From Metabacillus sp. B2-18 (GTDB lineage Bacteria > Bacillota > Bacilli > Bacillales > Bacillaceae): DNA of 64,000 nt. Positions 18,751-26,730 of the stretch are shown piece by piece. Below the pieces are notes generated by a model, which made no database searches, had not been told where the DNA came from, and saw only the letters and a program-made list of their open reading frames with translations. Within the stretch, counting starts at the first letter, position 1. Every line of letters begins with the position of its first letter. The translations under genes were made by a program, and so were the position numbers. The stretch lies in NCBI RefSeq assembly GCF_021117275.1, contig NZ_CP088245.1, forward strand, positions 3,013,501 through 3,077,500, in the 5' to 3' direction.

Positions 18751-18808
18751 TCACCAGTCCATCAGTTTCTGAATACTATTAGGTAGAAACTGAATGGAGG
18801 TTTGGTTT

Positions 18809-19516
18809 GTGAATTATTTACAAATGCTTTCTGTGTTAGGAGTTGGTGGAGCTCATCCAGGTGGTCTATTATTAACAAAGTCTATTTTCGAAAAAGAGCA
18901 ATTTCCGATACCTTCTAAGATACTTGATGCTGGCTGTGGTACAGGACAAAGCTCTAGTTACCTTTATCAGTTAGGGTATGAAGTAAAAGGACTAGATAAA
19001 GATCCAGTTATGATTGAGCACGCAAAAAAAAGAAATGCCACTTTAGAAATAGATATTCCATATCTAAATCAAGATTTATCAAACATAAAAGAACCAAATG
19101 AAAGTTATGATATTGTTATGTGTGAATCTGTATTAAACTTCACACCACTAAGCGAAACACTACCCGAAATAGAAAGAGTATTAAAACCAAATGGGATTGT
19201 TATTGCAATTGAAATGATCCGAAATGAATTACTTTCAAAAGAAGATTTTGAGGAAATTTCAACATTTTATGGCTTTCCGTCTATTTTCTCCATTGAAGAA
19301 TGGAAAGATCAATTTGCTAAACATAATTTAATGACCTATAAGATACTCTCTGAAAATGACTTTACCTTCCCTTCTCTTGAAGAACCTACTACAGAATTTC
19401 ACTTTAATGATCTAATTCCGGAAAATACCTTTGACATTCTTTCAATGCATGAGCATATAACACTAAAATATCAAGATAAACTTTCATACCGAATCTTCTT
19501 TGCACGTAAGAAATAA
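18809..19516 (+). CDS. yodH: SAM-dependent methyltransferase YodH
   Basis: A 235-residue class I methyltransferase: motif I ILDAGCGTGQSS, acidic residue GLDKDPVM, motif II region YDIVMCESVLNFTP. The substrate is unknown. The start is GTG at 18809; the ATG at 18794 contains the Shine-Dalgarno GGAGG itself and is rejected. Flanked by the 90-residue gene and yodI, as yodH is in B. subtilis. Confidence 0.83.
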   Translation: MNYLQMLSVLGVGGAHPGGLLLTKSIFEKEQFPIPSKILDAGCGTGQSSSYLYQLGYEVKGLDKDPVMIEHAKKRNATLEIDIPYLNQDLSNIKEPNESYDIVMCESVLNFTPLSETLPEIERVLKPNGIVIAIEMIRNELLSKEDFEEISTFYGFPSIFSIEEWKDQFAKHNLMTYKILSENDFTFPSLEEPTTEFHFNDLIPENTFDILSMHEHITLKYQDKLSYRIFFARKK

Positions 19517-19541
19517 ATGAATTCCTCATGGATATAAGTAC

Positions 19542-19602
19542 AATCCCTCCTTGTTCTCAAGACATATCATATTGAGACAACTGATAAAGGAGGGATTTTT
19601 TT
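19542..19602 (+). terminator. Terminator of yodH overlapping the yodI ribosome binding site
   Basis: Eleven-base perfect arms AATCCCTCCTT (19542-19552) and AAGGAGGGATT (19587-19597), an inner stem TCTCAA/TTGAGA, and a run of seven T. The 3' arm contains the AAGGAGGG Shine-Dalgarno sequence of yodI, and the T-run touches its TTG start. Read-through RNA from yodH would be terminated or have the site hidden. Confidence 0.75.
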
Positions 19603-19858
19603 GTCACAGCATTATTATAATTTATGTTGTCGTTATACTGGAAAAGTTGTGAGAATTAATGATAGAAACGGCCGTGTACACGTAGGAAGGATTCACCGTG
19701 TTACACCGAATAGGGTATTTATTCAACCTATGGTCCGCGGCGGTAGAGGCGGATTTGGATACGGCTACTATGGTGGTGGCTGGGGATGGGGTCCTGCTTA
19801 TGGAATCGGTATTGGTTTTATTACCGGAATTGCACTAGCTGGACTTTTATGGTGGTAA
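19601..19858 (+). CDS. yodI: YodI-like Gly/Tyr/Trp-rich small protein
   Basis: An 85-residue protein: a basic, beta-rich N-terminal half (RYTGKVVRINDRNGRVHVGR, about 11-30), a Gly/Tyr/Trp-rich middle, and a C-terminal hydrophobic stretch ending LLWW. TTG start seven bases after AAGGAGGG. The function is unknown; the composition recalls small spore-associated proteins. Location matches B. subtilis yodI. Confidence 0.7.
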   Translation: MSQHYYNLCCRYTGKVVRINDRNGRVHVGRIHRVTPNRVFIQPMVRGGRGGFGYGYYGGGWGWGPAYGIGIGFITGIALAGLLWW

Positions 19859-19865
19859 ACCATCT

Positions 19866-19896
19866 AAAAAAGGGGAGCTAATGCTCTCCTTTTTTA
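19866..19896. terminator. Bidirectional terminator, yodI / glycosylase
   Basis: AAAAAGGGGAGC/GCTCTCCTTTTT hairpin between convergent genes. Confidence 0.7.
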
Positions 19897-19907
19897 GTTG
19901 ATTAAAA

Positions 19908-20420
19908 TTAATTAAGGCTATCTAATAAATCCTTAACACCCTTATAGATTAATATGATATCAGAGATTTTCATTCGAACTAAACCGCTTGATGAGGGGGC
20001 GACATAATCTATAACACCTTCAACCATACTCTTATCTTGTTTTCCCCAATCGGCCTTTTTACTTTGACTGTACTGAAGATAAACACCTTTGCCGACAAAA
20101 AAAGCAATCTTTGGCTTATAAAATGATATCTTCTCTTTCAGGACTTCTCTTCCTACTTGATATTCCTCTCGGGTAATTTCATCTGCTGCTCTTGTTGGTC
20201 TAGCCACAATATTCGTAAATCCATACCCCATCTTCCATAAGGTGCTATCTTCTTCAGGGAGGTATAATCGATCTGTTAATCCAGCTTCGTAAAGAATTTT
20301 CCAAAAACGGTTATTTTTATTTGCATAATTATGTCCAACTTCACCAGAAACTAAGCTGGGATTATAGCCTATAAAAAGAATATCTAATCCTTTAGAGATT
20401 TTATCTAAATCTTTTTCCAT
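19908..20420 (-). CDS. Mismatch-specific uracil/thymine DNA glycosylase (MUG family)
   Basis: A 170-residue UDG-superfamily enzyme. The catalytic-loop motif appears as FIGYNPSLVSGEVGHNYANK (about 16-35), where MUG/TDG proteins have G-x-N-P, and the second loop as PSSSGLVRMK. It excises U or T from G mismatches in base excision repair. It is 11 bases downstream of the yodJ stop, so both may share a transcript. B. subtilis does not have this gene in the yod block, so it is an addition here. Confidence 0.8.
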   Translation of the reverse strand: MEKDLDKISKGLDILFIGYNPSLVSGEVGHNYANKNNRFWKILYEAGLTDRLYLPEEDSTLWKMGYGFTNIVARPTRAADEITREEYQVGREVLKEKISFYKPKIAFFVGKGVYLQYSQSKKADWGKQDKSMVEGVIDYVAPSSSGLVRMKISDIILIYKGVKDLLDSLN

Positions 20421-20431
20421 ATACTCACCAA

Positions 20432-21214
20432 CTATATTTTTCTTACCTTTTTAAAGTATTCCTCTAATGTTAATTTATTTTCATAGATATATGTTGCCTT
20501 TTCCTTGCCAACATATCGAATATGCCATGGTTCATATTGATATTCTGTAACCAGTTCCTTGTTTAGTGGATATCGGATAATAAATCCTGCACGATGTGCA
20601 TTATCACGCAACCACTTTCCCTCTTTTGTTTCGCCAAAATCTTGAGTAATCTCTAAATCTACACTTTTGCTTGTAACATCCATGGCTAAACCTGTTTGAT
20701 GTTCACTTTTCCCAGGCAAAGCAACAGCTGCTAAAGCATGCTCTTCGCCACTTTGCTCTTTTTCCACATTAAAAATTCCTTGTTGCCTTGAATAAGAGCG
20801 ATAACCAGATACTGCATACAGTTCAATTTCTTCCTCTTTGGCATATTTGAAAAGTTCCTCCAAAGCATCAGCTGCCTCTTTACGTAAATATTTTTTAGGA
20901 ACATCTTCATCACCAAACGAAAATTCAACATTTGGAACTGTTAAATCATTTGGTTCGTAACCAGCAGGAAGACCATAAGTTTTATTTACTAAAGCAAGAA
21001 TATTGTCAGGATTTTCTATTTGAATATTACCATCTACTTGTTTGACTTCATTAAAATATTTAGACTCTAATAAAAGTTCATTTGTTTGTACAGAAATACT
21101 CTTTGTGTAACTTCCATGTTGTTCCCCACTAAAGGATAATCCTCCTGAAATAACAGAACAGGCTGTTAGCATAAAAAGAAAAAGAAATATAAGAGTTAGT
21201 TTTAGATAAAACAT
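20432..21214 (-). CDS. yodJ: D-Ala-D-Ala carboxypeptidase lipoprotein YodJ (M15/VanY)
   Basis: A 260-residue lipoprotein: signal peptide with lipobox LTAC (Cys19) and a VanY-type M15 domain (about 100-255). Zinc ligands are visible in SEHQTGLAMDV (H, D) and EPWHIRYVG (H), with the catalytic Glu immediately before the last. It trims the terminal D-Ala of peptidoglycan stems. ATG after TAGGGTG. Same place as B. subtilis yodJ, before deoD. Confidence 0.88.
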   Translation of the reverse strand: MFYLKLTLIFLFLFMLTACSVISGGLSFSGEQHGSYTKSISVQTNELLLESKYFNEVKQVDGNIQIENPDNILALVNKTYGLPAGYEPNDLTVPNVEFSFGDEDVPKKYLRKEAADALEELFKYAKEEEIELYAVSGYRSYSRQQGIFNVEKEQSGEEHALAAVALPGKSEHQTGLAMDVTSKSVDLEITQDFGETKEGKWLRDNAHRAGFIIRYPLNKELVTEYQYEPWHIRYVGKEKATYIYENKLTLEEYFKKVRKI

Positions 21215-21398
21215 TTGATCACCCTATCTAATCATTCATTAATAGGCGATTCATCACGTTTTTCTTATTGATGTGATAAAAAGCACTTAATCACATCATT
21301 TCCGCATATCTTATACCTTAAAACATATAAAAAAATTTTATTTCGACAAAAAAACCAAGACTTTTTACTTTATAGGAAAAAGGTAATAAATAAATATA

Positions 21399-21431
21399 AA
21401 AAACCGCACAAAATCTAAATGCGGTTTTTTT
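21399..21431 (-). terminator. Terminator of deoD
   Basis: AAAACCGCA/TGCGGTTTT stem followed by T-run, 9 bases past the deoD stop. Confidence 0.75.
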
Positions 21432-21439
21432 GCGGAATC

Positions 21440-22150
21440 TTACATTTCTTTTTTTATTGCAGCATCTAACGCAACAACAATCATATCATTAAAGGTAGTT
21501 TGACGTTCCTCAGCAGTTGTTTCTTCTCCAGTTAAGATATGGTCGCTCACTGTTAAAACAGATAATGCTTTACGACCAAATTTTGCTGCTAATGTATACA
21601 GTGCAGCAGACTCCATTTCAATTGCAAGTATGCCATATCTAGCCCATTTCTCAAGTTCAGCGTTATCATTATAAAACATATCAGCTGTAAAGATGTTTCC
21701 AACTTTAAGGTTGAGTCCTTTTTCAAGACCAGTATCATACGCTTTTTTAAGTAGCTCAAAATTAGCAGTCGGCGCATAATCAACTCCACCAAACGTTAAG
21801 CGATTCATTTGTGAATCTGTTGAAGCACTCATCGCTAAAATAACATCTCTTACTTTAACATCCTTTTGAATGGCACCACATGTACCTACTCTGATAAGGT
21901 TTTGAACACCATAACTGTTCATAAGTTCATTTATGTATATTGAAATAGATGGGACTCCCATCCCTGTACCTTGTACTGAAATACGCTCTCCTTTATATGT
22001 ACCAGTAAAACCAAGCATTCCCCTTACTTCATTATAACAAGTTACATCTTCTAAAAATGTTTCTGCTATATACTTAGCACGTAGTGGATCACCTGGTAAG
22101 AGGACCGTTTCTGCTATTTCATTTTCTTTTGCTCCTATATGTACACTCAT
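21440..22150 (-). CDS. deoD: Purine nucleoside phosphorylase DeoD
   Basis: A 236-residue hexameric-type PNP. It begins [20 protein letters not shown] with the phosphate-binding [17 protein letters not shown] and [11 protein letters not shown] are the purine and ribose site motifs, and SDH in TVSDHILTG supplies the catalytic Asp. It splits purine (deoxy)nucleosides with phosphate. The ATG at 22150 follows GGAGG; the upstream TTG overlaps that site and is rejected. B. subtilis yodK is deoD. Confidence 0.93.
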   Translation of the reverse strand: MSVHIGAKENEIAETVLLPGDPLRAKYIAETFLEDVTCYNEVRGMLGFTGTYKGERISVQGTGMGVPSISIYINELMNSYGVQNLIRVGTCGAIQKDVKVRDVILAMSASTDSQMNRLTFGGVDYAPTANFELLKKAYDTGLEKGLNLKVGNIFTADMFYNDNAELEKWARYGILAIEMESAALYTLAAKFGRKALSVLTVSDHILTGEETTAEERQTTFNDMIVVALDAAIKKEM

Positions 22151-22347
22151 TAATAAAACCTCCAATTCTAAAAGTACAAAAAGTCAATTTACTATACCAT
22201 ATTACATGAAATTTTTAAAAAATTATAGGAAACATTTATTAACTTTACTCTTCCTTCAGCCATTCATACAAAACAAATTTTGTTAGCTTTATCATGAACC
22301 GATATGGACATGATATAAAAGTAAACAGTTTAGGGAGGTAATTTCGC

Positions 22348-22485
22348 ATGAAAAAGAAACTTGAACAAGCCGTACAACATGCAAATGAAACAAACCCAGG
22401 TTCCCGAAATGGAACTCAACCTCATGAATCCAAGAACGCTAAAAAGAAAAAAACACATGCGACAAATAAATCTAATGAGATTTAA
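22348..22485 (+). CDS. 45-residue Lys-rich small protein
   Basis: Starts MKKKLEQAVQHANETNPGSR, followed by a Lys-rich tail (NAKKKKTH). GGGAGG precedes the ATG. It is hydrophilic, basic and predicted disordered, like minor small acid-soluble spore proteins, but I cannot place it in a named Ssp family. Two-gene unit with the ORF at 22500 (14-base gap). Confidence 0.6.
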   Translation: MKKKLEQAVQHANETNPGSRNGTQPHESKNAKKKKTHATNKSNEI

Positions 22486-22499
22486 GGAGGAGTGTTATC

Positions 22500-22640
22500 A
22501 TGGGTAAAAAACATCGAAACAGAAATACACCTAAGAAAAACAATCACATTTCCCCTGAAGTACTCGCAGCTGAGGAAACAGCTCATTCAAAAGAACATAC
22601 TTCAGATAAACGTAAAAATGGTCCTGGTCATCATATTTAA
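22500..22640 (+). CDS. 46-residue Lys/His-rich small protein
   Basis: Starts MGKKHRNRNTPKKNNHIS and ends KRKNGPGHHI. The ATG follows AAGGAGGAG. Composition is basic with many Asn and His, resembling forespore-made minor SASPs of bacilli. It shares a transcript with the upstream 45-residue gene and ends at a shared terminator with yodL. Function not assigned. Confidence 0.6.
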   Translation: MGKKHRNRNTPKKNNHISPEVLAAEETAHSKEHTSDKRKNGPGHHI

Positions 22641-22644
22641 TATT

Positions 22645-22679
22645 AAAAAGCTGACAGAAATAGGTTTCTGTCAGCTTTT
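22645..22679. terminator. Bidirectional terminator, small-protein genes / yodL
   Basis: AAAAGCTGACAGAAA/TTTCTGTCAGCTTTT, perfect 15-base arms. Confidence 0.85.
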
Positions 22680-22989
22680 ATCTTACATGTATTCGGTTAA
22701 TAATCTGCCATCCTTGTGGACAGAGCTTGTAATAAGTTTGCCCCTTTTTTCCCTCATCAATTAAAACAATATCACCCGTACTTAAATACCTTGCATCATA
22801 ATCTGCAGGCATGCGGTCCGCCACATTAAAAGTTTGAAATACTTTTTCTAAAACATCCTTGTGGTTATTTCCTTCAAGAATAAGCCGATAAACATCCTTG
22901 TACCCTTTTTTCTCTCCAAAACTTGGAGTTTGGAAAATGGTAATATCAAAAGATAAAGTACGTTTTCTTACTAACAAGGAATAGACCAT
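22678..22989 (-). CDS. yodL: YodL-like protein
   Basis: A 103-residue protein with a YodL-type core (RTLSFDITIFQTPSFGEKKG; RYLSTGDIVLIDEG). In B. subtilis yodL is sporulation-expressed and its overproduction inhibits cell elongation and division (linked to MreB). ATG after GGGGGAG. The last residues contain HVR within the shared terminator. Neighbour yodM is upstream as in B. subtilis. Confidence 0.75.
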   Translation of the reverse strand: MVYSLLVRKRTLSFDITIFQTPSFGEKKGYKDVYRLILEGNNHKDVLEKVFQTFNVADRMPADYDARYLSTGDIVLIDEGKKGQTYYKLCPQGWQIINRIHVR

Positions 22990-23056
22990 ATTTCTCCCCC
23001 TCTACGAATCCATTTCATACTATAATAATTAGCTATTAAGAGGAGAATTCCTTTAT

Positions 23057-23683
23057 CTAATACCTTCTATTTTTGTCGATATAATGATGGGTTTTAGCAA
23101 ATATTGTAGACAAAATAACTAACCAAATAAAACCTACACTCCAACCTGCTAATACGTCTGTTAGATAATGAACACCTAAATAAATTCTACTAACACCGAT
23201 TAAAAATACTAGTACAGCTGTCATAACAGCTGCTATTATTCTTTTATTAGGATTCTTTATTATGTAAAATAACAATAAAAAGCTAATAAATCCATAAATG
23301 GCCGCTGAATTCATAGCATGTCCACTAGGGAAGCTATAATGAGATGCTTCATAAACGGCATCAAACGATGGTCGTTCCCGCGAGAATAACTCTTTTAATT
23401 GATAATTAAGCTGCCTGACACTGTACAGCACCACAAATAAGAAAATGACTCCAACTATTTTTCGCTTAAATAAAAAATATAGTCCAATAACAAGACATAG
23501 TGGTAAATAAAATTTTAAAGATCCCATTTCGGTAATGACCAAAAATACGTCTGTTAAAAATGGTAAACGTAATTTCTCAAAGAAAAGAGTAACACTAACA
23601 TCTATGTTGTAAAAAAAATCAGTTGAATAAACAGATGCACAGGTTACAAAAATTAAACATGCAGCAATTACAAACCATTTCAC
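23057..23683 (-). CDS. yodM: PAP2-family membrane phosphatase YodM
   Basis: A 208-residue type 2 phosphatidic acid phosphatase with six hydrophobic segments. All three catalytic motifs are visible: KELFSRERP, PSGHAMNS and SRIYLGVHYLTDVL. Likely dephosphorylates undecaprenyl-PP or a phospholipid at the outer face. The GTG at 23683 is chosen because the TTG at 23698 overlaps GGAGG. Confidence 0.85.
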   Translation of the reverse strand: MKWFVIAACLIFVTCASVYSTDFFYNIDVSVTLFFEKLRLPFLTDVFLVITEMGSLKFYLPLCLVIGLYFLFKRKIVGVIFLFVVLYSVRQLNYQLKELFSRERPSFDAVYEASHYSFPSGHAMNSAAIYGFISFLLLFYIIKNPNKRIIAAVMTAVLVFLIGVSRIYLGVHYLTDVLAGWSVGFIWLVILSTIFAKTHHYIDKNRRY

Positions 23684-23736
23684 ACCACTTACCTCCAAAT
23701 CCTTTTACTTCTTTAAAGCAAAACATTCTATCAAGT

Positions 23737-23771
23737 AAAAAAGACCGACTATGAACGTATCGGTCTTTTTC
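23737..23771 (-). terminator. Terminator of the 45-residue gene
   Basis: AAAAAGACCGA/TCGGTCTTTTT stem, 27 bases past the stop at 23798. Confidence 0.75.
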
Positions 23772-23797
23772 TATAATCTATTATAAAAAATAGATGA

Positions 23798-23935
23798 TTA
23801 TACCTTTTTATGTTTTGATTGTTCGCGGTGACCGGGTGCTGGCTTCTTTTTATAAGCATATTCTTCTGCTGTTTCTGTATCTCTATGAGCCATTATGGCC
23901 TTTTGTTCAGGACTATTATGATGTTTTTTAGACAA
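23798..23935 (-). CDS. 45-residue basic small protein
   Basis: TTG start after GAGGTGAG; product begins (M)SKKHHNSPEQKAIMAHRDTE and ends HREQSKHKKV. Hydrophilic, His/Lys-rich, no membrane segment. It resembles the other tiny basic proteins of this region. Its own terminator follows. Unknown function; candidate spore protein. Confidence 0.55.
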   Translation of the reverse strand: MSKKHHNSPEQKAIMAHRDTETAEEYAYKKKPAPGHREQSKHKKV

Positions 23936-24060
23936 AACGCTCACCTCACTGAGTAAAGTTAATTGTTAGTTTCTCTATCTTCAATAAAACCATTTACCTG
24001 TTAAATAGGTAAACCTCTTACTTTAGGCTAAATACTCCCTCATTTGTATAAGGGGCACTT

Positions 24061-24201
24061 TTATTGACCATCAGCACCATTTAAGGTTACTCTTCGAACA
24101 TGGTCATCTTCAAAACCATTTTCTCTTAGTTTCTTCGCCTTATCATCCACTAACTTCTTTTGATCTACCTCTGATGATGGTGTGTTTTTCTTCTTAGACA
24201 T
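24061..24201 (-). CDS. 46-residue charged small protein
   Basis: ATG seven bases after GGAGG; product begins MSKKKNTPSSEVDQKKLVDD and has a predicted helix (DQKKLVDDKAKKLRENGF). It shares the SKK(K/H) opening with the adjacent gene at 23798. No family recognised. Helical, Lys/Asp-rich; could be a minor SASP or a small regulator. Confidence 0.55.
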   Translation of the reverse strand: MSKKKNTPSSEVDQKKLVDDKAKKLRENGFEDDHVRRVTLNGADGQ

Positions 24202-24308
24202 GTTATACCTCCAAAAAAGAATGTGTCGCAATCTTAAGTTTAGCTAAAATGGAGATTTTCATTCAGGTGCAACTACTCAATATTTGCAAAATAATATCAT
24301 TCATAAAC

Positions 24309-25082
24309 TCATTCTTCAGCTTTGTTTTGTCTTGTATAAATCAAAATTGCATCTCTTAAAAATTCAGCAGTTCCTTTATTTTCTTTATCATAAAATGCTG
24401 TGAAACGTTCATCTTCAACATACATTTGCGCTAGTCCTGCATGCGCTTCCTTTGTATAATGATCCCAATAAAAACTTAACCATTGGCGATGTAAATCTGC
24501 TGTTTTTTGAGCAAGCTCACTCTCGGGGTCACCTGTTTTAAACGCTTCATTAAGAATACTTAAAATATCAGTACCTAATTGTTCAGCTTGAGAATATTGA
24601 TATTCGGACATGTTTTTTAATTTATTGTTTGATTTGTCAACTGTAGCATTACCATATTTTGACCTTATTTCCTCTCCATATTTTTGTTCATTTTCCTCAA
24701 TTAATTGATCTTTGAAGCCCTCAAACTTTTCTTTGTCACTCATTGTCAATCTCCCTTCCTTTGTAGCAATTGTTTTTCTTACATTTTCAATTAGAACATT
24801 TAGTTGTGCTCGCTTAGATAAAAGATTTTCTAAATGTTCTTCAAGGGCAGCTGTTTGATCAAATGATGGAGATGATAAAATTTGTTGAATGCTATCTAAG
24901 TCAATACCAAGTTCACGATAAAACATAATTTGCTGTAATTTATTAACTTCATCATGTCCGTATATACGATAACCTGATGAATTGATTCTCGCCGGCTTAA
25001 GAATCCCAATCTCATCATAGTATCGTAAGGTTCTTGCACTCACTCCAGCCAATGTTGCTAGCTTTTTTACTGTGTATTCCAT
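24309..25082 (-). CDS. MerR-family regulator with TipAS effector domain (Mta-like)
   Basis: A 257-residue activator: MerR winged helix (1-70, TVKKLATLAGVSARTLRYYDE), a coiled-coil linker (about 75-110) and a TipAS antibiotic-recognition domain (about 140-255, WLSFYWDHYTKEAHAGLAQMY). B. subtilis Mta and Streptomyces TipA bind drugs and twist promoters with long spacers. ATG after GGGGGG. Its own promoter has a 19-base spacer, so it is probably autoregulated. No efflux gene is adjacent. Confidence 0.85.
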   Translation of the reverse strand: MEYTVKKLATLAGVSARTLRYYDEIGILKPARINSSGYRIYGHDEVNKLQQIMFYRELGIDLDSIQQILSSPSFDQTAALEEHLENLLSKRAQLNVLIENVRKTIATKEGRLTMSDKEKFEGFKDQLIEENEQKYGEEIRSKYGNATVDKSNNKLKNMSEYQYSQAEQLGTDILSILNEAFKTGDPESELAQKTADLHRQWLSFYWDHYTKEAHAGLAQMYVEDERFTAFYDKENKGTAEFLRDAILIYTRQNKAEE

Positions 25083-25102
25083 CTTCAGCCCCCCTGATAA
25101 AA

Positions 25103-25133
25103 ATCATAAAGCCTTACGTTACGTTAATGTAAA
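25103..25133 (-). promoter_or_regulatory. MerR-type promoter with 19-base spacer
   Basis: On the minus strand, TTTACA and TATGAT are separated by 19 bases instead of 17. The spacer carries an ACG-N3-CGT core. This is the arrangement activated by MerR-family proteins. It ends about 20 bases upstream of the regulator start. Confidence 0.55.
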
Positions 25134-25255
25134 TAGCATTTTTCAAAGAAACAAATAGGTAAAATGTCTCAAAAAAATAGTTGATACCACTAAATGGTAT
25201 TATTTGTAAATATAAGGTAGATAATAAGATTCAGTATGATTTAAGGAGTAATTAT

Positions 25256-25750
25256 ATGCACTTCCTAATTTTATCCTTTGTTCTATATCTAGCTATTAAA
25301 AAAGCCAAGTGGAATAACTGGGAGCAATATTATCCAACAATGCTGTATATGTCATTGGCTAGCTTTATATATGAATATATTTCACATACCTATTACCATC
25401 TTTGGGAGTTAGAAACAGGTCCTTTTATTTCACATATGAATGTTCACTTTTTACATAATTTAGTTATTAATCCTCTTATTGCTTTTATCTTTTTATCAAA
25501 TTATCCTACGCTTCCTTTAAAGAAATTTCTTTATATATTACGTTGGGTATTAATTTTTTTTGTTGGAGAATGGATTGGAAGGATAACAGAAATTCTAACC
25601 TATCATCATGGGTGGAACTTAGCATGGTCACTTCTTTTTATCACAATTATGTTCCCAATGATTCGATTTCATTTTATTTATCCTATTAGAGCGTTGCTAT
25701 TATCGGTCTTTTTCGTGGTCTTCTTTTTGAAAATATTTCGATATATTTAA
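25256..25750 (+). CDS. CBO0543-family membrane protein
   Basis: A 164-residue integral membrane protein with about five hydrophobic helices and the family pattern KWNNWEQYYPTMLY near the start and HHGWNLAWSLLFITIMFPMI near the end. Function unknown; the family is common in Bacillus. The ATG at 25256 follows AAGGAG; the upstream in-frame ATG at 25181 has none. Confidence 0.75.
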   Translation: MHFLILSFVLYLAIKKAKWNNWEQYYPTMLYMSLASFIYEYISHTYYHLWELETGPFISHMNVHFLHNLVINPLIAFIFLSNYPTLPLKKFLYILRWVLIFFVGEWIGRITEILTYHHGWNLAWSLLFITIMFPMIRFHFIYPIRALLLSVFFVVFFLKIFRYI

Positions 25751-25777
25751 GCATTTAAATAGCAATCCAAATAAAGA

Positions 25778-25806
25778 AAACCTTCGTAATATAGAAACGA
25801 AGGTTT
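25778..25806. terminator. Bidirectional terminator
   Basis: AAACCTTCGT/ACGAAGGTTT stem between the CBO0543-type gene and the YebC gene. Confidence 0.65.
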
Positions 25807-25816
25807 GGAATATTAC

Positions 25817-26536
25817 TTATTCACTTAAATCTACATTATGGAAGACTTGTTTTACGTCTTCTAAATCTTCTAACGCGTCAATCAACTTTTCAAATTGAGC
25901 TTTTGCATCATCTGATAGTGTTACATCACTTTGCGCAAGCATCGTTAGTTCAGCAACTGTAAAATCAGTTATACCAACACCTTTAAATGCTTCTTGTACT
26001 GCATGAAATTGATCAGGCTCTGCATATACGATAACTGAATCATCTTCTTCTAGAATATCTCTTGCATCAACGTCTGCTTCCATTAATAGTTCTAAAACCT
26101 CATCAGCTGTTTTTCCTTCAACCCCAATAACAGCAGTTGCATCAAACATATAAGCTACAGACCCACTAACACCCATATTTCCACCGTTTTTTCCGAATGC
26201 AGCACGAACATCTGAAGCTGTACGGTTCACGTTATTTGTAAGAGCATCAACGATGACCATTGAACCATTTGGCCCAAATCCCTCATATCGAAGCTCATCA
26301 TAACTTTCTTCGGTTCCACCTTTTGCTTTTTCGATTGCACGGTCAATAATTGTTTTTGGTACACTATATGTCTTCGCACGTTCAAGAACAACTTTTAATG
26401 CTTGGTTAGCTTCTGGATCTGGCTCACCTTGCTTTGCTACAACATATATTTCCCGACCAAACTTTGCATAAATACGACTAGTATTTGCATCTTTAGAAGC
26501 TTTCTTTTCCTTAATATTATTCCATTTACGACCCAT
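25817..26536 (-). CDS. yeeI: YebC/PmpR-family protein (YeeI type)
   Basis: A 239-residue YebC-family protein starting [13 protein letters not shown], with the [21 protein letters not shown] and acidic C-terminal regions. Members are annotated as transcriptional regulators and more recently as ribosome-acting factors that relieve proline-type stalling. Bacilli have two paralogues; MGRKWNNIK is the opening of the YeeI/YrbC group and the choice of symbol is tentative. Start at 26536 after GTGAG; three upstream codons rejected. Confidence 0.8.
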   Translation of the reverse strand: MGRKWNNIKEKKASKDANTSRIYAKFGREIYVVAKQGEPDPEANQALKVVLERAKTYSVPKTIIDRAIEKAKGGTEESYDELRYEGFGPNGSMVIVDALTNNVNRTASDVRAAFGKNGGNMGVSGSVAYMFDATAVIGVEGKTADEVLELLMEADVDARDILEEDDSVIVYAEPDQFHAVQEAFKGVGITDFTVAELTMLAQSDVTLSDDAKAQFEKLIDALEDLEDVKQVFHNVDLSE

Positions 26537-26690
26537 TAAAAACACTCACTTTCAACGTTAAATCAATAAAAAACTTATATATTGTAATTCTTTAAATATA
26601 ATCACTAAACTCTATTATACCTTAATTATTCATTTTGTTAAAAGATATTATATTTTGAAAAAGGATAGTAATAAAGCTAATTATTATAAC

Positions 26691-26725
26691 AAAAAGACAG
26701 AAAAGCAATGAAGCTCTCCTGTCTT
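26691..26725 (-). terminator. Weak terminator of capA
   Basis: Seven-base stem AAGACAG/CTGTCTT with A-run/T-run, just past the capA stop. Confidence 0.45.
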
Positions 26726-26730
26726 GGAAT

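Noticed and set aside
19601..19858. Repetitive Gly/Tyr sequence as a tandem repeat or CRISPR
   Set aside because: It is coding repeat of yodI; no regularly spaced direct repeats with unique spacers occur anywhere in the window.
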